A stretch of 27,055 nucleotides of DNA from Tychonema litorale BBK16 (GCF_021648855.1 NZ_JAKJHX010000053.1:6861-33915), one strand, 5' to 3'. Shown: positions 1 to 8,812, counted from the first letter of the stretch. A program made the numbers and translations. The notes: generated from the sequence alone by a model not told the origin.

Positions 1-246
1 GATCGCAATCAAAAAATCAATAATCAGTAATTATCTATTCGGTAGGGGCAATTCAGTAATTATCTATTCGGTAGGGGCAATTCATGAATTGCCCTCTACA
101 GCGATCGCAATCAAAAAATCAATAATCAGTAATTATCTATTCGGTAGGGGCAATTCATGAATTGCCCTCTACAGCGATCGCAATCAAAAAATCAGTAATC
201 AGTAATTATCTATTCGGTAGGGGCAATTCATGAATTGCCCTCTACA
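1..246. repeat. 73-bp tandem repeat array with 20-bp palindrome, three-plus copies
   Basis: Two full 73-bp units start at 101 and 174, each opening with GCGATCGC or its remnant. A longer first copy fills 1-100 and carries an internal 29-bp duplication (offset from 25 to 54). Each complete unit contains the perfect palindrome GGGCAATTCATGAATTGCCC, nearly extended by flanking GTAG/CTAC, so it can form a long hairpin. The array stops two bases before the gloB stop codon, so the last palindrome could also act as the gloB 3' hairpin. Palindromes built on this core are, from general knowledge, dispersed in Oscillatoriales genomes. The array may continue left of the window. Confidence 0.93.
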
Positions 247-248
247 GC

Positions 249-1019
249 TCAAAATTGGTCTTTCATCCCACGCAAGCGGGCGAAGGTTTGCACAGAATCT
301 TGGCTATTGGTCGCCGACTGGAGGTTAGGATAATCCCAGCGCAAAAATGGGTTGGTGCTTTTTTCTAGTGCGATCGAGGATGGTATCGTGGGTTCATTGC
401 GATCGCGGGCTGCCTTGACTGCGGCGAAGCGGTGCTGTAAATCTAGATTGTCGGCATCTACAGTCAGGGCAAATTGCAGGTTTGTTAAGGTGTATTCGTG
501 GGAACACCAGACTCTGGTATTGTCGGGCAAGTTTCGCAGTTGTTCCAGAGAAGCGAGCATTTGACTGGGAGTTCCTTCTTTTAGCCTGCCACAGCCTCCG
601 CCAAACAGAGTGTCACCACAGAACAATTCGCCAGTTTCGCCTGAATTAGGCGGGAAATAGTAGGCGATATGAGCCTTTGTGTGTCCTGGGACAAACAATA
701 TCTCAGCGGTTCTGTCAGCGAAAAAAACGCGATCGCCCCCTTGTAAAAACACCTGCTGTCCCGGAATTCGGCCCCGGTCTTCTGCGCCACCGTAAACTGT
801 AACTTGGGGGAAGCGATCGATCAGTTGTTGGTTGCCACCTATGTGGTCGTTGTGGTGGTGTGTAATCAAAATTTCTGTCAATTGGGCTCCGAGTGCTTGG
901 AGTTGCTGCAAGACAGGTTGGGCTTGGGCTGGATCGATGACTGCTGCTGTGTTGCGATCGCGATCGTGCAACAAGAAAATGTAATTGTCGGACAGTACAG
1001 GAAGTCGATAAACTTGCAT
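249..1019 (-). CDS. gloB: Hydroxyacylglutathione hydrolase (glyoxalase II)
   Basis: Cytosolic metallo-beta-lactamase-fold hydrolase that splits S-lactoylglutathione into D-lactate and glutathione, the second step of methylglyoxal detoxification. The 256-aa length is normal for the family. The metal-binding motif THHHNDH is at residues 53-59 (H54, H56, D58, H59). The remaining ligands are H113 in PGHT, D136 in CGDTLF and H174 in CSHEYT, and the C-terminal substrate-binding segment has NPFLRW at 223-228. The start at 1019 gives the expected N-terminus ([13 protein letters not shown]). The gene ends directly against the 73-bp repeat array. It is divergent from the small gene at 1042, with only 22 bp between the two start codons, so the two must share or overlap promoters. 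The identification is firm; the substrate is assigned by family. Confidence 0.95.
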   Translation of the reverse strand: MQVYRLPVLSDNYIFLLHDRDRNTAAVIDPAQAQPVLQQLQALGAQLTEILITHHHNDHIGGNQQLIDRFPQVTVYGGAEDRGRIPGQQVFLQGGDRVFFADRTAEILFVPGHTKAHIAYYFPPNSGETGELFCGDTLFGGGCGRLKEGTPSQMLASLEQLRNLPDNTRVWCSHEYTLTNLQFALTVDADNLDLQHRFAAVKAARDRNEPTIPSSIALEKSTNPFLRWDYPNLQSATNSQDSVQTFARLRGMKDQF

Positions 1020-1041
1020 ATAGCGTTTCTCAGGTAAATTT

Positions 1042-1245
1042 ATGCGAACATCTCAGAACAAATCCAACTTAACCCTCACTCAAATGGTCGATCGCATTTT
1101 AGCATCTAGCAAAATCGCCCGCCGAGAACATCTAATTTTAACATCTTCTATCCTGTCCGACGATCAAATTTCTGAAGACGAACGATATCAAATCAATCGA
1201 ATATTTGATTACATTCAAACTGGTCGCCTCAAGTTTATTGATTGA
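1042..1245 (+). CDS. Small conserved-type cyanobacterial protein, 67 aa, function unknown
   Basis: I cannot assign a function. The 67-residue product is soluble, with no membrane segment or signal peptide. It is rich in charged residues and has a probable two-helix layout: a basic segment (IARREH, residues 25-30), then an acidic segment ending in [19 protein letters not shown]. Short cyanobacterial hypotheticals with this [14 protein letters not shown] ending are familiar to me, which argues it is real rather than chance; a database search is needed to confirm. The ATG is 22 bp from the divergent gloB start. It ends about 60 bp before the likely galE start, so it could be co-transcribed with the polysaccharide genes. 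Confidence 0.7.
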   Translation: MRTSQNKSNLTLTQMVDRILASSKIARREHLILTSSILSDDQISEDERYQINRIFDYIQTGRLKFID

Positions 1246-1304
1246 ACTTCTCGTAAATCTACAATATGATCGACACAGGTACTACAAAAAACAGGCAGAA
1301 TACA

Positions 1305-2303
1305 ATGAGTGCAGACAAAGAAACTATTTTAGTGACCGGAGGAGCTGGATATATTGGCTCTCACGCCGTATTAGCCCTAAAACGTGCTGGCTACAAAGTA
1401 TTAATTTTGGATAACCTAGTTTACGGCCACAGAGATTTAGTAGAACAGATTTTACAAGTAGAGTTGGTAGTAGGAGATACAAACGATCGTGCTTTACTAG
1501 ACAAAATCTTTGCTACTCACAATATTGCAGCCGTAATGCACTTTTCCGCCTACGCTTATGTGGGTGAGTCTGTGACAGATCCAGCTAAATATTACCGCAA
1601 CAATGTTATCGGTACTATCACTCTATTGGAAGCAATGATTGCTGCTGGAGTGAAAAAAATTGTATTTTCTTCTACTTGTGCAACTTACGGCGTACCGCAG
1701 AGAATTCCCCTCACAGAAGATCACCCACAAAACCCGATTAATCCCTACGGTGCTACCAAGTTAATGGTAGAACGGATTTTGTCAGATTTTGATACTGCTT
1801 ACAATTTCAAGTCTGTTTGTTTCCGCTATTTTAATGCTGCGGGTGCCGATCCGAGTGGGTTATTGGGAGAGGATCACAACCCAGAAACCCACCTAATTCC
1901 CCTGGTGTTGATGACTGCTTTGGGCAAGCGAGATTCAATCGCCATTTTTGGCACAGATTATGATACTCCTGACGGTACTTGCGTTCGAGATTACATCCAT
2001 GTTAATGATTTAGCATCAGCTCATATTTTAGGACTAGAATATTTGTTAAATGGTGGCAAATCCGATTTCTTTAATTTGGGTAACGGTGGCGGTTTTTCAG
2101 TGAAAGAGGTGATTGAAGCGGCGATAACAGTGACGGGAAGACAGATTAAGGCTATTAAGTGCGATCGGCGACCCGGAGACCCTCCTGCCTTAGTTGGTAG
2201 TAGCAAAAAAGCCATTGAAACACTTGGTTGGTCTCCTGAATATCCACATATCAAGGATATCATCTCCCATGCTTGGCAGTGGCATCAAAAGCGCCACAGT
2301 TAA
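1305..2303 (+). CDS. galE: UDP-glucose 4-epimerase
   Basis: NAD-dependent short-chain dehydrogenase-type epimerase interconverting UDP-glucose and UDP-galactose (or the N-acetylated or uronic forms), giving precursors to the glycosyltransferases that follow. From this start the protein has 332 residues, typical for GalE. The Rossmann motif TGGAGYIG is at 11-18. The catalytic triad elements are S123/T124 in SSTCATYG and Y148-x3-K152 in NPYGATK. A GalE-type RYFNAAGADPSG segment lies at 174-185. The frame is open upstream to 1266, which would add 13 residues without homology. The ATG at 1305 places the Rossmann motif at the usual distance and has a weak AGGCAG upstream. It is the first gene of a plus-strand run of sugar-transfer genes. 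Confidence 0.93.
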   Translation: MSADKETILVTGGAGYIGSHAVLALKRAGYKVLILDNLVYGHRDLVEQILQVELVVGDTNDRALLDKIFATHNIAAVMHFSAYAYVGESVTDPAKYYRNNVIGTITLLEAMIAAGVKKIVFSSTCATYGVPQRIPLTEDHPQNPINPYGATKLMVERILSDFDTAYNFKSVCFRYFNAAGADPSGLLGEDHNPETHLIPLVLMTALGKRDSIAIFGTDYDTPDGTCVRDYIHVNDLASAHILGLEYLLNGGKSDFFNLGNGGGFSVKEVIEAAITVTGRQIKAIKCDRRPGDPPALVGSSKKAIETLGWSPEYPHIKDIISHAWQWHQKRHS

Positions 2304-2346
2304 TATAAACTCAAATAAAACAAGTGCAAAAATTGAGTCAAAAATA

Positions 2347-3144
2347 ATGTTAAACCATCACAAAGATTTTTGTTTTTGCACCTTGGCTTTTCAGAAAAAG
2401 TATCGCGAATTAGCCAAACAACTAGCAGCAGACTTAGAAACTCATTCTCTAGGGACAATGCTAGTTGTTTGTACTGACAACCCAAATGACTTTCAGAATT
2501 TGACGAATGTTTTTGCCTTTAAAAAAAGTCGCGAAGGTGTAGATTATTGTTATAATGATAAACGATTTGCACTAAAAAAAGCCTTAGAATTATTCCGAGT
2601 GACAATCTTTGTGGATGCAGATACAAGAATCACAGGAAAAGTGCCGGAGAGAGAATGGATGTCAGGAATTACTTGTAAAGGATTTGTTCCCATTTTAGAA
2701 CATCCACCAAATCAATCATTGCCGGGGAGAAAAGAGGCAATTCATAAATTAGCAAAAAAGCTAGAATTACCCTTAAAAAAGGTAAGTTTTGTTCAAGAAA
2801 ATTTGTTCGTAATTGGGAGAGATAATGGGAAGGAAATTCAGTTTATTCAAGAATGGGGAAAGATTGGAAGATTTTTTGAAGTGCAAAAAGTCAAAACAAA
2901 AGACGGTAATCCGATTGGGTTAGCAACTGCTAAAGTTGGGTGGAATGTTCGTAGTGATGGATGGGATGAACTCGCTCAAATTATGGAGCATTCTTTTGCT
3001 CATTGGGACTGGGAAAAAAATCAAGTAAGAACCTTTTGGGATAAAGTTTTGGATAGATTGCAGTTTAAACATTGGCAATATCTCTATCGGTTATTAAAAA
3101 CCCAGTTAATTGCCTTATTGAATTTTGACTTTTATTATCGTTAG
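2347..3144 (+). CDS. Putative GT-A-like glycosyltransferase with DAD motif
   Basis: The 265-aa product reads like a nucleotide-sugar-dependent transferase: an N-terminal alpha/beta region (residues 6-50), then FVDADTR with a DxD-type metal/sugar-nucleotide motif at D90-A91-D92, preceded by a hydrophobic strand (VTIFVD). Later segments include an acceptor-side VQENLFVIGRD and a basic, aromatic C-terminus. No membrane span is evident. The frame is open back to 2194, but that extension overlaps galE by 110 bp and is not transferase-like. The ATG at 2347, 43 bp after galE, is preferred. The next gene starts 9 bp downstream, so co-transcription is likely. I cannot name a CAZy family. The function is inferred from the DxD motif and the neighbourhood. 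Confidence 0.7.
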   Translation: MLNHHKDFCFCTLAFQKKYRELAKQLAADLETHSLGTMLVVCTDNPNDFQNLTNVFAFKKSREGVDYCYNDKRFALKKALELFRVTIFVDADTRITGKVPEREWMSGITCKGFVPILEHPPNQSLPGRKEAIHKLAKKLELPLKKVSFVQENLFVIGRDNGKEIQFIQEWGKIGRFFEVQKVKTKDGNPIGLATAKVGWNVRSDGWDELAQIMEHSFAHWDWEKNQVRTFWDKVLDRLQFKHWQYLYRLLKTQLIALLNFDFYYR

Positions 3145-3153
3145 ACAAAAGAT

Positions 3154-3972
3154 ATGGATAGAGGATTTATCACCATTTTAATTGGATTGTACTCATTTCA
3201 AGACTGCATACATTTTCTAGCTTCTGTCCGTAAGTTTCATCAAGAACCAATTGTGATTTTGATTGCAGGAGTCCCACGCTATTTATATCCCTTACTCAAG
3301 GCTTTTAAAAATGTAATTTTGCAACCAGTACCCTCTAATGAAAATCCAGTTTTAGCTTCACGGCAAGCTAAACTAGCTTTATATCAAGCCTCGCCTTTTG
3401 AAAAAACAATCTACATGGATTCTGATATTTGTTTGCTATCACCAATCAATGAGGTATTTGCATATTTAGATGAATTTAATGTTTTAGTAACAGAAGATGT
3501 TCAACCTTTGATCGCAAAAGCTGCTAACTTATTAAGAATCAAGCAAGATATTCTCTCAACTCTGCAATCAGTCGGATTACCGCTCAACGAAAATAGTATT
3601 CAATATAATGGCGGGTTTATAGCTTTTACAAAGAGCAGTAAAAATCAGGAATTATTCACTTGTTTTAAGAAATATTTCGAGATTGTAGTTGGCCATCAAG
3701 ATGTGCTACTCTTAAAAGATCAGGGTGCTTTTGCCGCTGCCATTGCATCTGTCAACCCGAAAATAAAAACTTTGTCACCGGTTTACAATTACTTGGACAA
3801 ATGGAAAGAAGTCTATAGGATTGATGAGCCAATTAAGGTAATGCACTGTACTTACCCTTACCGTCCGCAGTATGCGAAGAATGTGACGAGAACTCTCTTT
3901 ACTAGAATAGTCGATCGCACTGCTCAACTATTTTTACCAAATCAACTTAACAATCCCTGGCGCTTAAAATAA
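3154..3972 (+). CDS. GT8-like glycosyltransferase
   Basis: This 272-aa protein has the layout of GT-A retaining transferases of the GT8 type. It has an N-terminal strand (FITILIGLYSF), then the hydrophobic strand and DxD motif YMDSDICLL (D89-S90-D91), which would bind Mn2+ and the UDP-sugar. These are followed by YNGGFIAF at 151-158, KDQGAF around 188-193 and a C-terminal HCTYPYRP segment, matching the NxG, DQ and H positions of the family. It starts 9 bp after the preceding transferase, so the two are probably translated from one message. The donor and acceptor cannot be read. The 158-bp gap that follows holds no gene, only a fragment (GTAACGCACCCTAC) of a type common in cyanobacterial repeats. 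Confidence 0.78.
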   Translation: MDRGFITILIGLYSFQDCIHFLASVRKFHQEPIVILIAGVPRYLYPLLKAFKNVILQPVPSNENPVLASRQAKLALYQASPFEKTIYMDSDICLLSPINEVFAYLDEFNVLVTEDVQPLIAKAANLLRIKQDILSTLQSVGLPLNENSIQYNGGFIAFTKSSKNQELFTCFKKYFEIVVGHQDVLLLKDQGAFAAAIASVNPKIKTLSPVYNYLDKWKEVYRIDEPIKVMHCTYPYRPQYAKNVTRTLFTRIVDRTAQLFLPNQLNNPWRLK

Positions 3973-4130
3973 ACTTTAGTCATTTTTAAGGCATTTCCCA
4001 TGTATAGTGAGTGTTCACGAGTAACGCACCCTACAGGTCTCGTTAGTGGTTTAAATGCGTAACAGCTTAACCTTGACAAAATCTCAGTTAAGCAGGAAAA
4101 TAAAACAACTTTTTTGAAAAAAAATACCAA

Positions 4131-5288
4131 GTGAAAGTTTCATTAGTGGTGAGCGACTTGTCGGGAGGAGGTGCAATTCGTGCTTTTCTGCTAGCTCAAA
4201 TCCTGATTGAGCTTAACTGCGAAGTAGAAGTGATTGGATTTCAGTTTGGCAAGGAATTGTACGCAATTCCTCCCAAAAACATCCCGGTATGTGCGATACC
4301 GGGAAACAACTATCCGGGATTTTTAATGAGTGCTCAAAAAGTTTTGAAAAAAATAGATGGGGACATAATTTATGCAGTTAAACCTAAACCTACAAGCTTT
4401 GGCTTATCAGTGCTAAAAAAAATAGAGACTCGCCGCCCGATAATCTTAGATATAGATGACTGGGAACTTAGCTGGTTCGGGGGAGACGAATGGAAATATC
4501 GGCCGAATTTCAAACAACTTTATCGAGATATTTTCAAAAAAAACGGCCAATTGAGAGAACCAGATTGTCCGCTATATATCAAGTGGATGGAAAGTTTAGT
4601 TTCCCGCGCTGATGCTGTCACAGTGGATACTGAGTTTTTAAAACACCGTTTTGGTGGTGTATATTTGCCTAATGGCAAGGATACTGAGATGTTCGACCCC
4701 GCTAAATATAATCCTGAATTGAGCAGACAGCGTTATGGGTTGTCGGGGTATAAAATCTTAATGTTTCCCGGTGCACCGCGACCTCACAAAGGTGTGGAGG
4801 ATGTTTTGATGGCCATGGAACAGTTAAATCAACCCAATTTAAAATTAGCGATCGTGGGCGGAAGTCCTTATGATGATTATGACGATCAACTTATGCAACA
4901 ATGGGGACGTTGGATTATTAAACTGCCGAAATTTCCAGTAGAAAGAATGCCTGAAGTTGTAGCTGCGGCTCACATAGTCGTTGTTCCTCAGCGAGATACT
5001 CTCACAGCGGTGGCTCAGTTTCCGCTCAAGCTGACAGATGGGATGGCCATGGCTAAGCCTGTTTTGTCTACGCGAGTGGGGGATATTCCAGCAATTTTAG
5101 GCGGAACCGGTTATTTAGTGGAACCGAATTCCCCCGCTCAAATTTCCCAAAAAATTCAATGGATATTTCAAAATCTGACAGCAGCGAATTTTCAAGGAAT
5201 GAAAGCTAGGGAAAGATGCGTAGAGAAATATAGCATTCAAGCAATGACACCTATCCTTTCAGATATAATTGCAGGTATGTTGAGATAA
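4131..5288 (+). CDS. GT4-family glycosyltransferase
   Basis: A GT-B fold transferase of 385 aa. The N-terminal acceptor domain begins MKVSLVVSDLSGGGAIRAF, where a glycine-rich loop after the first strand is typical of GT4. The C-terminal domain begins near residue 200 with the FPGAPRPHKGVEDVL segment (family pattern G-x-hhxxKG). The donor-site region is PLKLTDGMAMAKPVLSTRVGDIPAI, where the second acid of the usual E-x7-E pattern is Asp. The start codon is GTG at 4131. No in-frame ATG upstream gives a better N-terminus, and the initial strand begins immediately. It probably acts at the cytoplasmic membrane face on a nucleotide-sugar donor. Sugar specificity is unknown. Confidence 0.85.
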   Translation: MKVSLVVSDLSGGGAIRAFLLAQILIELNCEVEVIGFQFGKELYAIPPKNIPVCAIPGNNYPGFLMSAQKVLKKIDGDIIYAVKPKPTSFGLSVLKKIETRRPIILDIDDWELSWFGGDEWKYRPNFKQLYRDIFKKNGQLREPDCPLYIKWMESLVSRADAVTVDTEFLKHRFGGVYLPNGKDTEMFDPAKYNPELSRQRYGLSGYKILMFPGAPRPHKGVEDVLMAMEQLNQPNLKLAIVGGSPYDDYDDQLMQQWGRWIIKLPKFPVERMPEVVAAAHIVVVPQRDTLTAVAQFPLKLTDGMAMAKPVLSTRVGDIPAILGGTGYLVEPNSPAQISQKIQWIFQNLTAANFQGMKARERCVEKYSIQAMTPILSDIIAGMLR

Positions 5289-5372
5289 CTTTTCAGTGAC
5301 TGCATGGAGAAATATAAACTGGCTGTAATTTAAAAAAAATGAAATGTCGTACTGTTTAGCTGGGAATCCTTC

Positions 5373-7376
5373 ATGTCTGCAAATAAGCTACTCCTAAAAT
5401 TTGCCAGACGATATCCAGGCAGGATTTTTTTGACTGTGCTGCTGGGCTTTTCTGGGGCGTTATTCAATGGTATCAGCACTACTCTGATTGTACCAGTGCT
5501 TTTAAATTTTTTGCAGGAAGCTATAGAGTTGCGAGGTGCTCCGCCTTTAATTAAAACTTTGATGTATCCTTTTGAAGGACTACCGCAAAATGAGCGTTTG
5601 CTATTGATGACGGCAGCCATCGTTTTGGCTATCTTTTTGAAAAATATTGCTAGTTATGCTAATACTTTAGTGGCTACTTCTCTGACACGCTCTTTGACTT
5701 TTGACTTGCGAGATGCTGGTTTACGGTTGTTGCTAGAAGTAGATTTAGATTTTTATTCAAAAACTAAAGTAGGGGATTTAATTAATAGACTTGGCGGAGA
5801 AATTGGTCGAACTGCAAGTGCAGTTGGTACTGCTATAGGGATGTTTACTAGCTCAATTACTGTTTTGGTATTTGTGGGTTTGCTACTTTCAATATCGTGG
5901 AAAATGACGCTGACATCTACAGTTTTGTTGGGGTTGGTCGCTTGGACAAATCAATATATTATTATCCGTTCTAAGTATTTTGGTCATCAGTTGTCGGAAA
6001 TGTCGAAGGATTATTCAGTTAGGGTGCTGGAAACGATGACAGGGATTCGGCTAGTCAAGTCAACGGGGAACGAAGAAAGGGAATATCAACGGATTAAGCA
6101 TTTAATTCAAAGGCGAGAACAAGCGGATTTTTATGCTCAGGTAAATTATGCAGCGATTGCCCCGATTAACGAAGTTGTCAATTTGATAGTTATTCTTTTG
6201 ATTGTGTTTATGGGACGCACAATATTTGCGAATGAAATCGAGTCTATTTCTACTGTTTTGCTGACATATTTATTGGTACTTTTTAGGCTAATTCCTCTAA
6301 TTTCTCAGTTAAATGGCGGTCGTAGTCAATTTGCTACTACGTCGGCTAGTGTAGAGGTTGTGAATAATTTTTTGAGTCCTGATGACAAGCCATTTATGAA
6401 AAATGGGTCAGTACCTTATACTTATTTGCGATCGGGAATTCATTTTAATAAAATATCTTTTAACTATCCCAGTCATAAAAATTTAGTTCTTCAAGGAGTA
6501 GATTTATTTCTGCCTCATGGTACTACTTTGGCTTTGGTAGGAAGTTCTGGTTCTGGTAAGTCAACTTTGGCAGATTTGTTACCGAGATTTTACGATCCTA
6601 CGGAAGGTTGTATTTTGATTGACGGCAAGGATTTGCGCGAGTTTGATATCAAAAGTCTCAGAAAAGCGATGGGAATTGTTAGCCAAGATACGTTTTTGTT
6701 TAATGCTTCTGTGCGCGATAATATTGCTTATGCTAGACAAGAAGCCAGTGAAGCGGAAATTGTGGAAGCGGCGAAGGGAGCAAATGCTTATGAGTTTATT
6801 GAACAGTTGCCGGATGGGTTGGATACTCAAATTGGCGATCGCGGTGTGATACTATCAGGAGGGCAGCGTCAGAGAATTTCGATTGCTAGAGCTTTGCTGC
6901 AAAACCCGGAGATTTTAATTTTAGATGAAGCAACGAGCTCTCTGGATACGGTTTCGGAAAGATATGTGCAAGAGGCGATCGAGAAATTGAGTTACGATCG
7001 CACAACGTTAGTAATCGCCCACCGCCTCTCGACAGTCCAAAAGGCAGATAAAATTGCTGTGATCGATCGGGGTAAAGTCGTAGAAATAGGTTCTCATGAA
7101 GAATTGCTAGCAAAAGGAGATTACTACACCCGCTTATATTCTATGCAATTTGCCGAAGAAACCGCCCGCGACGAAGCTTTAATTAGAGGTTCTTACGAAA
7201 TTAGGACTCGCCTCACTCCCATGATTGCTTACCTCAGATTGCTGGTAGATGAAATGGCAGACTCTCCGGAAGAAAGGGATGAATTAATCAGAGAATCATT
7301 TCACTCGGCTGCTAATATTTTTAAGACTTTAGAATTTATTGAAAATACGATTAGGCGTCAGACTGTTCAAAAGTAG
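5373..7376 (+). CDS. ABC exporter (fused TMD-NBD) with C-terminal HisKA-like tail
   Basis: A type IV-fold ABC half-transporter (MsbA/lipid-flippase class) that would dimerise and move a lipid-linked or hydrophobic glycan or glycolipid across the inner membrane. Hydrophobic segments lie at about 18-45, 76-100, 150-197 and 263-312. The nucleotide-binding domain has Walker A GSSGSGKST at 390-398, Q-loop Q438, signature LSGGQ at 494-498, Walker B ILILDE at 514-519 and H-loop H550, all intact. The domain normally ends near residue 590. Here about 77 residues follow, containing SYEIRTRLTPMIAYLRLL (607-624) and a second helix through IENTI. This resembles a histidine-kinase dimerisation domain, with Y608 at the phospho-acceptor His position and no ATPase kinase domain. 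It sits amid glycosyltransferase genes, which suggests the substrate is their product. Its stop codon is the first triplet of a heptamer array. Confidence 0.92.
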   Translation: MSANKLLLKFARRYPGRIFLTVLLGFSGALFNGISTTLIVPVLLNFLQEAIELRGAPPLIKTLMYPFEGLPQNERLLLMTAAIVLAIFLKNIASYANTLVATSLTRSLTFDLRDAGLRLLLEVDLDFYSKTKVGDLINRLGGEIGRTASAVGTAIGMFTSSITVLVFVGLLLSISWKMTLTSTVLLGLVAWTNQYIIIRSKYFGHQLSEMSKDYSVRVLETMTGIRLVKSTGNEEREYQRIKHLIQRREQADFYAQVNYAAIAPINEVVNLIVILLIVFMGRTIFANEIESISTVLLTYLLVLFRLIPLISQLNGGRSQFATTSASVEVVNNFLSPDDKPFMKNGSVPYTYLRSGIHFNKISFNYPSHKNLVLQGVDLFLPHGTTLALVGSSGSGKSTLADLLPRFYDPTEGCILIDGKDLREFDIKSLRKAMGIVSQDTFLFNASVRDNIAYARQEASEAEIVEAAKGANAYEFIEQLPDGLDTQIGDRGVILSGGQRQRISIARALLQNPEILILDEATSSLDTVSERYVQEAIEKLSYDRTTLVIAHRLSTVQKADKIAVIDRGKVVEIGSHEELLAKGDYYTRLYSMQFAEETARDEALIRGSYEIRTRLTPMIAYLRLLVDEMADSPEERDELIRESFHSAANIFKTLEFIENTIRRQTVQK

Positions 7377-7436
7377 TCATTAGTCATTAGTCATTAGTCA
7401 TTAGTTATTAGTTATTAGTTATTAGTTATTAGTTAT
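7374..7436. repeat. Heptanucleotide array (TAGTCAT)4(TAGTTAT)5
   Basis: Nine contiguous 7-bp units, four TAGTCAT followed by five TAGTTAT. The first unit begins with the TAG stop codon of the ABC transporter gene. Because the unit is 7 bp long, the TAG falls in all three forward frames. This is the STRR type of repeat described in cyanobacteria. Confidence 0.95.
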
Positions 7437-7450
7437 TGGTAGCCTCTGAC

Positions 7451-7499
7451 AATTCCCAATTCCCAATTCCCAATTCCCAATTCCCAATTCCCAATTCCC
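7451..7499. repeat. Heptanucleotide array (AATTCCC)7 abutting a start codon
   Basis: Seven perfect AATTCCC units end at 7499, and the ATG of the next gene is 7500-7502. No purine-rich ribosome-binding site exists between array and start codon, so the whole initiation region upstream of the ATG is repeat sequence. Only 14 bp separate it from the preceding TAG-heptamer array. Confidence 0.96.
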
Positions 7500-8699
7500 A
7501 TGTCTAAATACTATATCTTTTTTACAAGAAATACTTTACCACAACCTAATGTAGCTAGCTTAGTTCAAGTTGCACACTCTGCGAATGCCGCCGCAAATCT
7601 GGGTTTACCAGCAGTTTTGGTATATCTCCGCAAAGGATGGAAGGCTTTTAATCCAGTTAATTTACTCCATCCTTTTCAGCCTCGAAAACCTGATGAAAAA
7701 CTTGCCAAAATATACAACATTCAAGATAAATTAAAAGTAGTAGATCTACCGATGCCGTGCCCGATCGACCTTTTGGACAGCAAGTGGACGAGTTCGAGTA
7801 CAATAGTCTCAAAATACTACCTACCGATTCACCTGCTGAAATCGACTAAAATTGTCCATACACGGGACTGGAACTTTGTCAAAGCAGCGATTAAAAACGG
7901 AATTCCCGCCATCTACGAACAACACCACCATGAAGATAAGCAATTTGAGTCAGAAATTGTCTGCAATCCTTTGTTTCAGATTTCTGTAACTGTTGCGGAT
8001 ACAGTGCGATACAGCATGATTCAAAATGGAATGCCGCCGGAAAAAGTAATTATGCTGCACAATGGTTTTAATCAGTTGTTTCTGATGAGACAAACTGAAG
8101 ATGTCCGGATATGGCGACAGAAATTATTGGGAGATGGAAGAGAGCATTTAGCCGTTTATGCGGGAGGACTTTACCCATTTAAAGGTGTGGATATGCTTGT
8201 GGATGTGGCTGGGCAATTGCCAGGAGTTCAATTTGCGATCGCAGGTGGTGATTTATCCCAAGTAACAGCATACCAAAAGTTAGCCAGAGACAAGCAAGTT
8301 AACAACATCAAGTTTCTCGGCTACCTTCCGCAAAATCAACTAGCTAGCCTATTGCAAGCAGCCGATGTGTTGACTCATCCTCACTGTTTGACAGAAGCCG
8401 CGACGTTCACATCTCCTTTGAAATTCTTTGATTATATGGCATCGGGAACTCCGATTGTGGCGACCGAAATTCCATCTTTGCTTGAGTTTAAGTCGGGGAA
8501 TATTGCTGCAACTTGGTGCGCGCCGGATAGCCCGTATGAATTTGCACAAAGCATTCAAGCTAGCTTAACAAAATATCCGAGGCAGGTGGAAGGTTATGCC
8601 GAAACTATGGATTTTGTCAAGCAATTTTCCTGGGAAAATCGGATTGAGAGGATTTTGAGTTATGTGGATGAGGGGGTGCGATCGCAAATTATCAATTAA
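7500..8699 (+). CDS. GT4-family glycosyltransferase
   Basis: A 399-aa GT-B transferase. The N-terminal domain starts [17 protein letters not shown] and has a small-residue helix ([14 protein letters not shown]) after the first strand, typical of GT4. The C-terminal domain has [19 protein letters not shown] (about 219-238), a [19 protein letters not shown] segment, and the donor site [19 protein letters not shown], with E and D in the E-x7-E-like positions. No signal peptide or membrane span is seen. The start codon follows a perfect heptamer array and has no Shine-Dalgarno sequence. The first strand begins at once, so an upstream start is unlikely. It belongs to the same plus-strand sugar cluster as galE and the ABC exporter. 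The substrate is unknown. Confidence 0.87.
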   Translation: MSKYYIFFTRNTLPQPNVASLVQVAHSANAAANLGLPAVLVYLRKGWKAFNPVNLLHPFQPRKPDEKLAKIYNIQDKLKVVDLPMPCPIDLLDSKWTSSSTIVSKYYLPIHLLKSTKIVHTRDWNFVKAAIKNGIPAIYEQHHHEDKQFESEIVCNPLFQISVTVADTVRYSMIQNGMPPEKVIMLHNGFNQLFLMRQTEDVRIWRQKLLGDGREHLAVYAGGLYPFKGVDMLVDVAGQLPGVQFAIAGGDLSQVTAYQKLARDKQVNNIKFLGYLPQNQLASLLQAADVLTHPHCLTEAATFTSPLKFFDYMASGTPIVATEIPSLLEFKSGNIAATWCAPDSPYEFAQSIQASLTKYPRQVEGYAETMDFVKQFSWENRIERILSYVDEGVRSQIIN

Positions 8700-8728
8700 T
8701 CCTCATCCTATAATTTTTCAATCCGTAG

Positions 8729-8783
8729 GGGCGGGTTCAACAATATTCTTAACATCCCAACCCTGATATTCATAAACCCGCCC
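8729..8783. repeat. Interspersed inverted repeat GGGCGGGTT / AACCCGCCC
   Basis: Nine-bp perfect arms at 8729-8737 and 8775-8783, preceded by GTAG, enclose a 37-bp centre. It lies between two transferase genes. The sequence type (GTAGGGGCGGGTT...) is familiar as a dispersed repeat in Oscillatoriales. It could also fold as a terminator-like hairpin behind the GT4 gene, but no T-run follows. Confidence 0.7.
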
Positions 8784-8812
8784 GCCCACACGCGAAAACC
8801 GATTTATTAAAA

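Noticed and set aside
1..246. Possible CRISPR array at the left edge
   Set aside because: The units are directly tandem with no unique spacers between them. The same holds for the heptamer arrays at 7374-7499 and 24279-24493.
2194..2346. Upstream extension of the transferase at 2347
   Set aside because: It would overlap galE by 110 bp, and the extra residues have no transferase character.
3942..4130. Minus-strand 62-aa frame between two transferase genes
   Set aside because: It overlaps the 3' end of the GT8-like gene, runs through repeat-like sequence and has no motif.
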